Shown here: positions 27,042 through 38,041 of the stretch, in pieces
Position numbering within the stretch: position 1 is the stretch's first letter
Layout: each line of letters begins with the position of its first letter
From: Centroberyx gerrardi
Lineage: Eukaryota; Chordata; Actinopteri; Beryciformes; Berycidae
Assembly (NCBI RefSeq): GCF_048128805.1
Contig: NC_136004.1
Location: forward strand, 19,185,049 to 19,249,048
Direction: 5' to 3'
DNA: 64,000 bases
Program-made: the position numbers and the translations under genes
Notes under the pieces: model-generated
Seen by the model: the letters and a program-made list of their open reading frames with translations, nothing else
Databases searched by the model: none
Told to the model about the DNA's origin: nothing

Positions 27042-27335
27042 TGAGATTGATGGTGATGCATAAGATTTGGACATTCCAAAGGGCAATAAAGCCGAGCCAT
27101 GAAACACTAGCATTTATACAGGATATCCTCTCTGGATGCCTGCGCAAGGGTGTGTGCTATGAGCAATGGTACGCGCGTGAGATTACAAGTGGCATGAGCG
27201 CTAATCACCACCGCCTTATTAGAAAAGTCTTCTATAAAGACTCAGTCGATCCTTCACAGCTGGGTATGAGAGCTGCGATGTGGCGAAGATTCAGCCGTGT
27301 CCGCTCACCTTCCCTTTCTCTCCAGACTGAGACAT
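10620..27335 (-). CDS. septin2: Septin-2-type GTPase, complete, 11 coding exons
   Basis: Filament-forming cytoskeletal GTPase of the SEPT2 subgroup, acting at the cell cortex, cleavage furrow and cilium base (family knowledge). Coding exons in transcript order: 27335-27309, 26848-26749, 26647-26561, 26078-25955, 24443-24309, 24109-23992, 13203-13102, 12898-12753, 12543-12460, 12346-12289, 10685-10620. All have GT/AG borders, phases agree, and the sum is 1047 nt (348 aa; human SEPT2 is 361). Seen: P-loop GESGLGKST at about residues 43-51, DTPG at 100-103, AKAD at 181-184, the acidic SDEDEEF stretch in the 13.1-kb exon, the septin unique element with [13 protein letters not shown] near 254-266, and a short Met/Gln-rich coiled-coil tail ending KMKGDE. 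The [15 protein letters not shown] and [14 protein letters not shown] stretches match SEPT2 rather than SEPT4/5. The ATG follows a splice acceptor 27 nt before the first intron. Paralogue assignment is less sure than family. Confidence 0.93.
10686..12288 (-). other. Last septin intron (1.6 kb)
   Basis: Separates the exon encoding the start of the coiled coil from the 22-codon terminal exon. It holds a GT tract at about 12222-12280 abutting the upstream donor and otherwise unremarkable AT-rich sequence. No coding potential or clear element was recognised. Confidence 0.8.
13786..13861. repeat. (GT)38 microsatellite
   Basis: An uninterrupted dinucleotide run of 76 bases in the giant septin intron, the longest pure GT tract here. 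Confidence 0.98.
16365..16747. mobile_element. MITE with 13-bp perfect inverted ends
   Basis: Starts AAAGGATAATTCC and ends GGAATTATCCTTT, perfect inverted copies; after one mismatch the match continues for GC. It is 383 bp with no coding capacity. Both flanks contain TTAA in slightly shifted register, suggesting a piggyBac-like target, but the duplication is not clean, so the superfamily is left open. It lies in the giant septin intron. Confidence 0.6.
17090..17215 (+). mobile_element. LINE-like 3' tail, family 1, second copy
   Basis: Contains GGCCAGGGACAGCAGATGAA, GGCTAACTCTGGCTCATTTA, then GTGCATTGTCCCTG and an AATAAA-rich end, in the same order as the copy near 3 kb. It lies in the giant septin intron, antisense to the gene. 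Confidence 0.5.
19200..19410 (+). repeat. Polypurine (GGA-rich) block with G-quadruplex motif
   Basis: About 210 bases of mostly G and A on the plus strand. GGGAGGGAGGGAGGG at 19209-19223 is a perfect four-run quadruplex motif with one-base loops. The block may form a quadruplex or triplex; it lies in the giant septin intron. Confidence 0.8.
19712..19980 (+). mobile_element. hAT-like fragment, one end only
   Basis: CAGTGATTCTCAACTTGGGG followed by GGTTGGGGCTTCGCAGGATG resembles the well-known vertebrate hAT terminus CAGTGGTTCTCAAC with a GGGTCGC run. I did not find the opposite end within 1 kb, so this is a truncated or heavily decayed copy and its right border is approximate. Confidence 0.4.
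21300..21347. repeat. (GT)n microsatellite
   Basis: Pure GT at 21311-21347 with a short interrupted extension to the left, in the giant septin intron. Confidence 0.95.
24444..25954 (-). other. Septin intron carrying a hAT MITE
   Basis: A 1.5-kb intron between the exon ending INSQDC and the one beginning FKTII. It contains the 198-bp MITE described separately, a CA tract at about 25716-25746 and a C homopolymer at about 25901-25914 close to the upstream donor, which is a plain GTGTGT. Confidence 0.8.
24808..25005. mobile_element. hAT-type MITE with 8-bp target duplication
   Basis: The 198-bp element begins CAGTGGTCTGCAACC and ends GGTTGCAGACCACAG, inverted copies with one mismatch near the tip. 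It is flanked on both sides by ACCTAATC (24800-24807 and 25006-25013), an 8-bp duplication as hAT transposases make. Inside is a longer imperfect palindrome: GGTTTTCATTACAACCAAAC on the left against GTTTGGTTGGAATGAAAACC on the right. There is no coding capacity. It sits in a septin intron, well away from splice sites. Confidence 0.82.
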
Positions 27336-27779
27336 GGCCGCTGCTTACGGATGTTTGACGAGCCTGCCAGAAGAGAAAATAAGACATATGAAGGCAGTCA
27401 GATAAGCCGCTTATCACGGTACAGAGCGCCTACCCTCCTACTGTTAATAAACTACTTGTTCCGCTTGTATGAAGCATCTTAATTTAAAATCTTTCTTAAA
27501 AATTAACGATTTCAAGATTCAAGATTTCCTTAAAAAAAATGAGTTGCACAAATTCACTTCAAGTCCTGTACTGGGGATATAATCTCAAATACTTAGGTTT
27601 TTATCCTTATGTCATGTTTTTTTTTAATCCTAACTAATCACTTAAAATTGTTTAGGTGTTGCACAATCGTACTTAGCAACAAAAAAAATGAGAAGAAACC
27701 ATAAACAGCTACTTAACTTCAATAAAGTCTAGATATGACTTTGATATGAGTTTTTTTTCCATCCAGGAGAATGAAGTTG

Positions 27780-28250
27780 TGCTGAATTAAAAATAATCCT
27801 TATCAGAAAAACCACATGTTTCTGTTTCATATACTCATCAAGTTCTTCCTCTGTCCAATTTGGCCTTCTTTTACTTCTTTTACATTACTGCTGTTGTGGC
27901 TTATTTAGCTTAGTTTAGTTACTTTAGTTTTAGCTACAAAAAAAATCATGGAATCAGTCTGATATGCTTTTTGCAACTCTCAGCTTTTCTAAACTTAGGA
28001 ACAATAAGATTGAAGTGAAATCTTTGTCAGAAGAACTTGGGATGTTTTGGACAAATAACTCAGGATAAGTTTCTTGTCCTCTGTCCAGCTTGGCCTTCTT
28101 TCCCTTTGATTTTCGGCCAATACTCCTAATCTAAGGGATCAGTCTCAAATATTTGTGATAACTCTCTTAGCGAATTTCCTAAACTTAGGAAAAATACAAC
28201 TTTAAGTCAAATCCTTATCAGAAAAACTTGGATGGGATGTTTTGTGAAAC
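27780..28250. repeat. Degenerate tandem repeat, about 190-230 bp unit
   Basis: CTGTCC-A-TTGGCCTTCTT recurs at 27851-27870 and 28081-28100; CTAAACTTAGGA recurs at 27989-28000 and 28179-28190; and a word of the form TTATCAGAAAAAC / TTGTCAGAAGAAC occurs near 27797, 28022 and 28207, the last two followed by CTTGG and a GATGTTTTG. At least two full, strongly diverged units and part of a third are present, in septin intron 1. Confidence 0.65.
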
Positions 28251-29148
28251 CAACCACTGAGTGCCAATGTGTCTGGATTACAGATACATTACATTCTGCA
28301 AGTCTTCCATCCAGCCAGCAGCTGCAACCTGAGGTTATCTTTACATCGCAAATCATCATCAGGTGGCTCCCATCTGAGAATATTTACATTGAACAAATTG
28401 TGGCACAGTCTTGCCGTTCATTCTCACTCGCCCCCTTTCCATTAAGTTCATATTAAGACCCTGCATTTCGGCTAATGACCGCACTGTTCCGTTAACCGAC
28501 ACTATCACACTGGACGGAGCAGAGATTAGGAAGTCTGGGCAGCAAGTTCATTCCCAGACTTCCATTATACAGCTAAAGTCCCGTCTATCCCAAGCTATAG
28601 CCCTGAGCAGATGACAGAGCAACGAGCCCGCTTGATAAATGATCCACATAATGACTGAGCAGGAAGAACAGGCTCCATTTTATCACCAATACACCGGCCC
28701 TTGACAGGTGGAGTGTGATAAGCATTAGAAGGAGGCAGGCTGGCGTGCGCTGCCAAAGGGAGATGCACTCCGTTTACGTAATGTTAGTTTAAAAAGGAAA
28801 AAAAAAAAGAAAAAAGCATGGGAACCTCAAAAGACCTTTCTCCGATGGTATGTGACGCACACACACACACACATTAGCGGACACTCGGGGAACCGTTTAA
28901 CAGCGCTCAGTGTGTTGGATGGTAGCGGGGGCCTCCGCATCTACATGAGAGTGGGCAGAGATCTCTCACTCTGACAGGGTGGTTTCACCGAGCCCGCCGG
29001 GAGAACAATGGCTGTTTATCCCACTGGTTCCTGAAGCCTTTCCTATACAGGGCAGCTCAGCCAGGGGAGGAGGGGGAACACGTGCCTCACCGCTGACCAC
29101 ACTCAGGACGAGCCACATGTGGGACAGCGCAGGGAGACACCGATAATT

Positions 29149-29186
29149 TAGGGTTGGGGTGGGCGGGGGGGTGGGCGGGTGGGTGC
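29149..29186 (+). repeat. G-rich quadruplex-prone stretch
   Basis: GGGTTGGGGTGGGCGGGGGG followed by GTGGGCGGGTGGG: at least six runs of three or more G with short loops, in septin intron 1. Confidence 0.8.
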
Positions 29187-30060
29187 AAAGTTATGGGCAA
29201 GGGCTGCGGAGGTCAAGAGGTTATCTCAGTCAAACCAGTGGAAAGGCACTGAAACCTTGTCAGCAAAAAAAAAAAATCATTGATCTTAAGAGTGGGCGTC
29301 CTGCAGAAGCCACAAAATAGCTAATAATATGACACTAATATAACACAATTAGGCTTACAGAAATAAATCTGAGTGGTATTTCAGTGTCTATGAACATATG
29401 AGTTAATGTAGATGCCCGCACAAGAATATGCAGTACACACACACACACACACGCACACACACACAAGTGTTATTCCTGGACAGGCTCTGTGGGAACCAGC
29501 ATTAGTCCAGCAGCAGATTAATTAAACCGTTCCATTATCGCCGTTGCAATAACACAAAGACAACACTACAGGACAGACAGGCAGGAGGCACGCTTCAATA
29601 ATACTCACTTAATAATGGCCATTTAATCGGCCAGGCTGCTGAGCTACTTACACACACACACATACACATACACACAGCTATCAACTGGCCAGACGTGGGG
29701 GAGATTAAACAGTTTGGGCCAAAAGGGAAAAATGCCACCTTAGTAAAGCCAAAGTCTTGGCATGTAATGCGTATACAGTTGATTTATTAGCTGGAGTGAA
29801 GCCATGAAGGGGCAGCAGGGCTAGCAGAACTATTCACCTTCCTGACAGGCAGTGTCAAGGGTCCGCACACCCACTCTCTGTAGATTAAAGACTTTCTGCT
29901 CTTATTGGAAACACTGAAACAATCATTTCACACCACGGTGATTTAGTGAACTCAGCGGCATAAAACCACAATAATGGTAATTTACTGGCAACTGATCAGA
30001 GCAACAGGGACCCCACGGCTACTCAGTTAACTGAACATAATAAAGAGATGTTTGGCACAT

Positions 30061-30067
30061 GCACACG

Positions 30068-30112
<45 letters not shown>

Positions 30113-30119
30113 ACACACA
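30061..30119. repeat. (CA)n tract with GC/CG start
   Basis: GCACACGCACGCGCGCACAC leads into a CA run. Alternating purine-pyrimidine with CGCGCG, so it could adopt Z-DNA. Confidence 0.9.
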
Positions 30120-32457
30120 AGGGTGGAGGGTGGGCAGTGGGTTTGAGGCTTGAATGTAATAAAGTAGTCCTTTGGGGCTAAAGGTAGCAGTGGTGGGCAA
30201 CAGTAATAAAGATGTATTACAAGTTTGCAGGCCTTGGTTTCAGAAACAGTTTATAATGCGAGCCCAGAGAGAGAAAAAAAGTCACAATAGGCGGAATGAG
30301 ACGGCCTTTCAACCATGAGGAAACCAGCAGGCCCGTTCATAACACACACACAGAGTTTAAAGCACAGGATGGACCTTTTATGATGATGGGGACAGGATGG
30401 GAAATGACCAAAAACACATGGGAGTCAAATGGCAAGAAAATGTTATCGTAACACGGTGCTATTCACACAGCTACTGTACGAGCAGAATAAAGTTTAGATG
30501 GAAAAATAAAGTTTTTTTCACAATCTGTTTGTGAACATTTGACGACAGAAGTTAGTCTAGTGAGGCTGCACGACTGTGGGGAAAATCCTTAGCAGATGTT
30601 TTGTTGGATAATGTGATCATTGTTATTAGTCTCGTTGATTCGGGGAACAAAATTATTTTAGTGCTGTTTTTGCATCTTTTATCAACACCTTCACAGCAGC
30701 TTGACTTACAAACTATGGTGGACATTCAAATGGAATTAAAATGACATTAGATGTTTTAATATTACCAAATTCTGTGATTATTAATAATACAAAACTAAAA
30801 CTGTGACATGGTTATACACAATTGTGAACCCTTTACTCTAGTCTAACCTACAGTAAAGTAATTCCACACTCATATCATAAGTATCTAGTAGTATAATGTC
30901 AGGTGTCACAGCCTCATTATACCTACATACTGCAGCCTAATGTCAATGTTGAGCCATGTATTCATTCTTCTACACACTGAGACAAGCTGTGGGCAAAACA
31001 AAATGGGATTGCGTTCCTGGTATCATAATAAAACCGGCATTCGAAGGTACCAGAGTTGTTTTTGAGTTGTGCGTGCCTCCATCCAGTTTCTCACCGAGGG
31101 GTCGAGTACAGCAAGGCATCCTGCTGTGTCACATTATTATTTGAACCCCTGGCACAATAGTGCGGTGCCACTTGGATCCGTCGCTGTGACTCAAGTTCTG
31201 TTTTTCCGTTCACGCCACGCTACAAAACGAGGGGAAACGTCCCTGCTTGGTTTTGTAGTGACAGAGTGATGTCTTCCCTCTCTCTCCTGTGCGGGCCAGT
31301 CTTTGTGAGATAAGGCCGGAGGAAGGGGAAAGGTCAGAGAGGGGTGAAGGAGCTGGATCGGAGGTCCGGCACGTCTTTCAGTACTGACAGATGTTATCCC
31401 TACTGATCTGAGGCCAGTTTGGGTAAAGCGATGTTGGTCCTATGGCAGCTGCCAGCCTAAGATTACAGCGTACAGGGTCTGCCATCATGCCCATAATGTT
31501 CACCACTCAGCGTGAAAGGAAGTGAAATAATGTGCATGTTTTCACTGAGCCAAAAATACGAGCCAAGATGGATGATAATTCTTCAATAGTGGCCCTCCGC
31601 CACATCTTAACTGAGACAGACACACAATGAGAATATATTATTGTTTCCCTGTGTTATTGTGAAGTTGTCTAAACATTGAATTTATTTCATGCCGATGTGC
31701 TTTACAATCAAAGGTCAAGAATTAATCGGATGTTAGAAAGCGATTTACTAGTCCAAGAAAGTTAAACAAAAGAAACTTAGAGGAACTGTGTGAAAGTCTC
31801 TGCTCTGAATGGTCAGTCTGATATGGTTATTATATGATACTGATTTAGGGCTATGCAGTGTAGATATAATTCCTTGCAACTGACGTCAGGTCTAAAGTAG
31901 GGCATTAGGCCAATGATTAAGTTAAAAATGCATTTGAATGTCTTACAATAAGGGCTTTAGACCGGCACTGCTCTGAAAAACTTGCTCTGTGAAGGAGAAA
32001 AGTTTTACTTTTGTCTGAGAGTTGGATGGAATATTTTGAGAGAATATAAAAATATAGTTGAGTTTCACAGGCCAGGGGAGCTGGAGAAGTGTATGAAGGC
32101 AGGCCTTACGGTTTGAACAGTTGGATGTCCACCACACCCAGTCTGTCAGACACTGTGACTGTTTTTATCAAACATCAACTATGACAATGACATTATAATT
32201 TAGTTGTGGATAGCTTTGTTAGCTAACTCCTTAAATACAGATAGCCTGATTTATACTATCCATTTGAAAAACAGAATATGAGCGCAGCACTGCGTTGAAA
32301 CTTTGTTACATGTCAAACTTTAGCATGCAACAGTTGTTACCGCGGCTGGTGTCATGTTGCCACAAAGTCAATAATACTTCCTAACGTGCCTTCTCCCTCC
32401 TTCTCCGACTCAAACTGCTAATCTGTAAGAACAACAAACCACCTATCATTGTCTTAC

Positions 32458-32650
32458 CTGTGCGTAACTTTGAAATAAAGTGAATCGACTGAAGCGTTTT
32501 GCCTCTCGCTGCTGTCCCAGCCCAGGAAGGGAAACCCGGAAACCGTTCCCGTCATTCCGCCCTCGTCCCTGAAGCTTTTTGTTGTCAACGGGAAGGAGGC
32601 TGCGCCACTGACGCCATTACGGCTCGACGTCTGGATGATTCAACCGTAGG
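32458..32650 (-). promoter_or_regulatory. Probable non-coding first exon and promoter of the septin gene
   Basis: On the minus strand a clean donor (ACAG then GTAAG) lies at 32457-32453, preceded by a CG-containing block up to about 32650. The next acceptor downstream is at 27364, and the exon there (27363-27309) carries 28 nt of leader before the ATG. A YY1-like AACATGGCTGCC word lies at about 32673-32684, just upstream. The transcription start is inferred; the donor is seen. Confidence 0.55.
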
Positions 32651-34199
32651 TAACCATGGGTTGTCAGATCCAACATGGCTGCCCATGTATTAGTGTTTCT
32701 TCAGGACGAGTCCTCGGTTGTTGTTATTGGTTGTTATTATTGGCTACATTTATTTCTCTGTCGGTCATCTTATAAATCCGTGGGAAATGTCTATAGGGTT
32801 AATTTGCAGAAAAAAAATCTTATAAATTGTCATTTTTAAATATGGCATTTCCATTGTCAAGTTGCTATACTGCAAAAATACATTTCTCTACACTTCAATA
32901 TGTTTACAGATATGTTTCAAAATATACAATAAATGGCCAAAAATGTATTTGTAGGCCAACCCTACACGACACTCAATCGAAATTTATATTGGACACTGTA
33001 AATACATTCTTCCTATAGGCTATGCGATAGATATGCTATATGAAGATATAAGGTTTAATTCCAAAACGCAATATCCATTTTTGAAAAACTGTTGCTAGCT
33101 GAAATTCATCAGGCAATATTTGAAAAACATAACTGATTCTCTCCTAAAATAAAAACAGTAGGCTATTAAACATTGGTCCTGTCTGGGACTTCGTGGGTTC
33201 TGGTCTGAAATGTTTAATACATTATCAAAGGTTTCAAAGGTAACAATACAGTTGCCCACTTGTAGCAATATGTTTTTATTAAATTTATTTAAAAAAATCA
33301 CATTTGCCCTCAGAGGGACCAACAACTGTTTTTTCAAGGTATGGCAACCATTTGTTGATTATGTCAATAATCTACCTAATATTCCTGGCCTGCTCCCTAC
33401 ATCTAGTATTAATATGAATTCAGTTAGATAACGGCACTTTCTGCCAATTCAGATCTGTCTCATCAAAGGATATTCTGTAACCCACTGGCTTAGACTAAAG
33501 AAGAGTTCTCCCCTTAGAGTTCTACCTTAATTAATGATTTTCATATTTTTTTCTTTGAGTTATTTTTAATGTATTTATTAATTTGTTTCCTTTAATTTTG
33601 GTTGATATAGGGATGTGGGAGATGAGGGATTTAAAAGAAAAGTTGTGATAACACTGTCAGAAACTATGAATTGAATTGTATCAGTACTGTTTTCACCATT
33701 AGGAAATTTGACAAAAATATTAAACGTCTTAAGATACTGTCATGCCGCAGTCAATATGGGAGAGTGTGTCATTTAAAAACAAAATGGATGGATAGTTATC
33801 TCATTTTGGAACGAAAGTCTATACATCTACATCCAGGCCTGTATTATATCTGCAAGCAAATCCAAAATATTTTCACTCTACATATTTCTCTAAAAGAAAC
33901 ATATTAAGCCTGAATGTGGCTGTGTTGTAGTAATTTTAGGCTATTTTAACCTCGCAATAATCTAAGTATAGCCAACTGCACCAACAAATTAACATTACAC
34001 TAGGATATTTCTTGTGTAAATATTCGGTTTGGAAATAGCATAACAATAATTGACTGTATAAATGGTAATTCATTTTCTGACATCCAGCACCCAGCAGTCC
34101 ACTTTGAAAAATCAATAACAAGTGCCCCGTTTTCAATTGCGCGCTTCACCCAACCACTGCATTTCAGCTGCCACATACCCCCCACCCTCCCCCGACCCT
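32651..34199. other. Divergent spacer between septin and claudin
   Basis: AT-rich, about 1.5 kb between two genes transcribed away from each other. It contains the LINE-like fragment at 33.27-33.65 kb; the rest shows nothing recognisable. Confidence 0.6.
33270..33650 (+). mobile_element. Non-LTR retrotransposon fragment, ORF2 C-terminus-like
   Basis: The plus-strand frame reads KITFALRGT, FFKVWQPFVDYV and a stop, which resembles the end of LINE ORF2 proteins (a W-x-P-F-hydrophobic pattern). AT-rich 3' UTR-like sequence follows. A second copy sharing ITFALRGT lies near 56.75 kb. Both are short, 5'-truncated fossils. It lies in the septin/claudin spacer. Confidence 0.4.
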
Positions 34200-34596
34200 A
34201 TTCATTGTAAATAACTGTTCACACACACAATGCGCTCTGGACCGCTTTATTCAGTCTCACAACTTCCCCGCGTTTTCATTGGTGCCTTGAGGATGCGGTG
34301 GCAGCTGATTGGAGGAAAGTTTTTCCTCTAGTTCCCACACCCCCACCCCGCAGATATTCGTGGTCCAGTGGTACCGTGATTCCAGTTGTTTTTACATCCC
34401 GTCACCAACAAAGAGACCCAGAGCTGCTGTCTCTTGTACTCCGACTAATGTAGCGAGTGATGAGTGAGTAACGATTTGACGCTCCGAGAACGAAGCACGG
34501 GAATCAAGAGCAGAAATACAGCTTGCTCTTAAGCAGAGAAGTCGGGAGAGAGTTTGAAAAGCTTCGGACAAGCCTAATTGAAAACAAAGAGGGAAA
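34200..34596 (+). promoter_or_regulatory. Claudin promoter and 5' leader
   Basis: Just upstream of the claudin ATG there are two inverted CCAAT words (ATTGG at about 34278 and 34308) in a locally GC-richer block, followed by a leader that appears unspliced. No strong TATA box was seen. The exact start site is inferred to lie near 34.4-34.5 kb. Confidence 0.4.
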
Positions 34597-35247
34597 ATGG
34601 TGTCGGCTGGACTGGAGATCCTCGGGCTGGCGTTGTGCGTAATTGGCTCGCTCCTGGTGATGGTGGCCTGCGGGCTGCCCATGTGGAAGGTGACGGCTTT
34701 CATCGAAGCCAATATCGTGGTGGCTCAGACAATCTGGGACGGTCTGTGGATGTCGTGCGTGGTGCAAAGCACGGGCCAGATGCAGTGCAAGGTGCACGAC
34801 TCCGTCCTCGCCCTCAGCCACGACCTGCAAGCGGCGCGAGCACTCACCATCATCTCGTCGGTGATGGGCGTGCTGGGGCTGATGGTTGTGATTGCAGGGG
34901 CGCAGTGCACCAACTGCATCCGCACTGAATACGTCAAAGCCCGGGTGGTAAACGCCGGAGGGGTCGTCTACATCGTCAGCGGCCTGTTTGTGCTTGTGCC
35001 TCTCTGCTGGATGGCCAACAACATTATCTCGGACTTCTACAACCCGCAGGTGCCCGCATCCAAGAAGAGGGAGATCGGGGCCGCGCTCTACATCGGCTGG
35101 GCGGCTACGGCGCTGCTGCTGATCGGGGGAGCGCTGCTCTGCTGCTCCTGTCCCTCTAACGGGAACTCTGGATACTCGGTAAAATACGCACCGACCAAGA
35201 GAGCAGCCACGCAGAACGGGGACTATGACAAGAGGAATTATGTGTAG
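34597..35247 (+). CDS. cldn5: Claudin-5-type tight junction protein, single exon
   Basis: Four-pass membrane protein of tight-junction strands; claudin-5 is the endothelial and blood-brain-barrier member (family knowledge). The 216-aa frame is uninterrupted, the usual claudin length. Seen: the extracellular-loop signature W30, G49-L50-W51, C54 and C64, with R81 after it; four hydrophobic segments at about 8-28, 82-102, 117-137 and 160-182; cysteines CCSC just after the last one; and a C-terminal YDKRNYV, a PDZ-binding end close to claudin-5's YDKKNYV. LVPLCW, the GAALYIGWAATALL run and the neighbouring cdc45 also favour claudin-5 over claudin-3/4/6. The intronless form is typical. The ATG follows an in-frame-stop-rich leader. 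Which teleost co-orthologue (a or b) is not decided. Confidence 0.93.
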   Translation: MVSAGLEILGLALCVIGSLLVMVACGLPMWKVTAFIEANIVVAQTIWDGLWMSCVVQSTGQMQCKVHDSVLALSHDLQAARALTIISSVMGVLGLMVVIAGAQCTNCIRTEYVKARVVNAGGVVYIVSGLFVLVPLCWMANNIISDFYNPQVPASKKREIGAALYIGWAATALLLIGGALLCCSCPSNGNSGYSVKYAPTKRAATQNGDYDKRNYV

Positions 35248-35832
35248 CCATACGGCCCACTTCCACTGGATAGCAGGCGGTGCGTAAAAGTGACCTGCAG
35301 CCTTTGAAAAAACTTTTTTTTGACGAACGTATCTTTGCACCTGCAGTTTTATCTGAACTTTGAAAATCAATGGAAGCACCTCTGCTGTTTTTTACACTGG
35401 CCCTTCATACACTCGGACCACATATTCACACATCCTTTTTGTATCTACAGACAATAAACTGTTGGAGATTAAAAGACTATCAACTACAAGAGGTAGCTCG
35501 CGACAAAAAGGAGTATCTTTGTTAGGTACCTGCTTTTGTAAGTCTTATTTTTTCTATAAGCGATCGAAATTAGTGTTTTGAATTGTTTACCGTTGTAACT
35601 ACAAAGTTTTTCTTTTCTAGAGGAAGTCTCGCCATCGAATATACCCACTGTTCTTTTACACTGATGTGCAATTTCAGCACATACTTGTACAGTAACTGAG
35701 AATTGCACTCCCAAACATTCAAAGACCCGTTTCGGTCAGTGGATTTACGCCGACATGTTGAGGACTCCTACAGTGTCTAATAGCAATAAAAAAAAGGAAA
35801 AAAATGCATGCATGTTTAAGCCAAAATAAAAC
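35248..35832 (+). other. Claudin 3' UTR with three poly(A) signals
   Basis: AATAAA occurs at 35453-35458, 35785-35790 and 35825-35830, in the sense direction after the claudin stop. Short and long 3' ends are therefore possible. Nothing else is recognised here. Confidence 0.55.
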
Positions 35833-37316
35833 TCGGACAGTCTTTTATGTTGTGATAGCGGTGACTATGAAGTTCGAAGTCCAATTTTTTGATTGAAGCG
35901 TTTGATACCTGGGGAGCCTGCAGGGATTTAGGTCACAACATGAAATGTTACAGTCCATCATTTGGCTGTAATGAGCACCTGCAAAGTTTTTGCGTCATTG
36001 TCACTGTGCCGGATGTATCTCTCTTTCTTTTCATGAATACTAGGAATAAACATTGTTTTCTGTTGGTTTGTGGATGTTTGATGTAATGATTCATTATTCA
36101 TGTATTTGAAGATGCAATATTCTTTCGTTTTATTAAGATTAAACTGAATATATTGTCTCAAACTTAGTTGAAGTGTGTTCTTAAAACAAACAAAAACTGA
36201 TAACCCTCTGCCAACAGAGCCAAAGACGAGCTTTGATGGTCTGCAGTGGCGTTATGGTGGCAGGAGTGCTTTACACGGCTGTGCGTAATGCATGCCATTC
36301 CCACCATGAATCCATAAACCCCCACGGCGGGAGAAAGTATTTTGGTTAGCCATAGAAATCCAGATGACAATGCCCATTCAGCTAGAGTGGGGCTCTGCTG
36401 TTCAGCTCACAATACTCCACAACCCCACCCCACCCCCTTCAGACCGGCTCCCCCTCATTCGCAGTCAATGAAAGGCGTTCAAATTAGAGCTATGGAGAAT
36501 TTGCTGGAATCGTCTTCCCGCAAGTCACTCTATTCAGCCGCCGTCACGAGCCCATCTCCCTCCATCGGACGGTGCTGCGATGGACTGTATGACAAAAGAT
36601 TTCAGCCTATCACTTTGAACCAATTAGTTTATCCACAGCTGCTTCATGGGGACCACATTTATTTATTTACTCAAAATGATCTGCATTACATATTTTAATA
36701 TTAGGGTTATTTTAGTTAACAAAAATATCCACAATAACACATGCTATTTCAGTCGATGAGTAATGGCCCTCTTATTTAAAAGCTGTGGCTGGATTACCAA
36801 AGCTTATCCATACTTTTGCTGGCCACTTAAGAATCTTAGCGGGTCATATGCCCTCTTAAAAGTTGAAAATATGGCCATGCAGAAAGCCTGCATACAGTCA
36901 GGGGAGTGTGTGATCACTCCGCTCCAGGTCTGTTGTTAAAGGGGAACTTCTGTAAAACTTTAAAGAGGCAGTAAAGTAAAATGTTAAGTCAATTATAAAC
37001 TTTCAATCAACCAGAGGGTGATTGAAAGCATTTTGGCCATCAGAGAATCTCTTCCACATTCACATGCAACAACCACATCCCCCTATTTACCGGCTGGTAC
37101 GCACACCACTAGTAGAACAGTACATTACAGTACCGAAAACCATGTAGATACTCAGAGTTTGGGGTTTCTATGGGTGTTTCTACACAAAGAGACGCCCTGG
37201 AAGCTCTGGTCCGGCCGCGCTCAGTGAGATGTTTTTGTGGGATTGTTAGTTCCACTCCTCTAGTCACCGCACAGAGGGTGACGAAGCGCAGGGTGTGGGG
37301 GTGTGTGCAAGGGGTT

Positions 37317-37318
<2 letters not shown>

Positions 37319-37356
<38 letters not shown>
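37319..37356. repeat. (GT)19 microsatellite
   Basis: A pure run in the spacer downstream of the claudin gene. Confidence 0.95.
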
Positions 37357-37360
<4 letters not shown>

Positions 37361-37556
37361 GGTTGGGGGTGCACCTTTAAAAAAGCCCCTCATTCCAATG
37401 AGAAGAGAGGCAAACAGGGCCAGCGACGTCACTCAATGGGCGCTCTCCATGGTAACCAGCCAGAACCTGCAGTTGCCTGGCTACGGGACCCTATAATGTG
37501 GTGGTATGGATGAGCCTAATAAAAGGCCTGGGCTGCAGACATTCCAGTAAGCATGG

Positions 37557-37590
<34 letters not shown>

Positions 37591-38041
37591 ACAGCAGTCT
37601 GGAAGATGAAGATGGGATTTATGTAAAGCCTTTGCTTTAGCAATGGTCACTGGAGAAAGAGCTGTGACAGCAGAAACACATTTGTTTCATTATGTTTGTT
37701 TTAATGGCAACTGTTAAGTGTTGCCATAATTGGAAACACAAACACTAGCCGTGGTCAAAGGAAGTAGAGAATACAAATGTTAACAGAAATGAGAAATAAA
37801 CATTAATGATGTTGTGTTTCACATTACTCATATCGCAAAAAGATTCTCACAGAGATACTTTGGCTCAGCATATACTTACCCACATTACACACTGACCTGT
37901 TTTGACCTGTAAACTTGACCTCGCTCAGCCAGGCTGAGAAAGAGCCGCACGGTTAAGGTCATGTTAGTATTTGGTCAGGTTGCGGACTGATTTCAGATAT
38001 GTGCCGACGTGCAGCTCCAACGTAACGAGGGCCGTGCTGTC

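Larger units (their letters stand above)
27364..32457 (-). other. First septin intron (5.1 kb)
   Basis: Follows the probable non-coding exon. It contains a degenerate tandem repeat (27.78-28.25 kb), a G-rich quadruplex-prone stretch near 29.15 kb, and CA tracts near 28.86, 29.44, 29.65 and 30.06-30.12 kb. No further exon was recognised. As the first intron it is a plausible place for enhancers, but I cannot point to a specific one. Confidence 0.65.

Noticed and set aside
34504-35379. A 291-codon open frame antisense to the claudin gene
   Set aside because: It is a shadow of the GC-rich claudin coding sequence; composition is His/Arg/Pro-rich with no domain, and the sense frame is a clear claudin.
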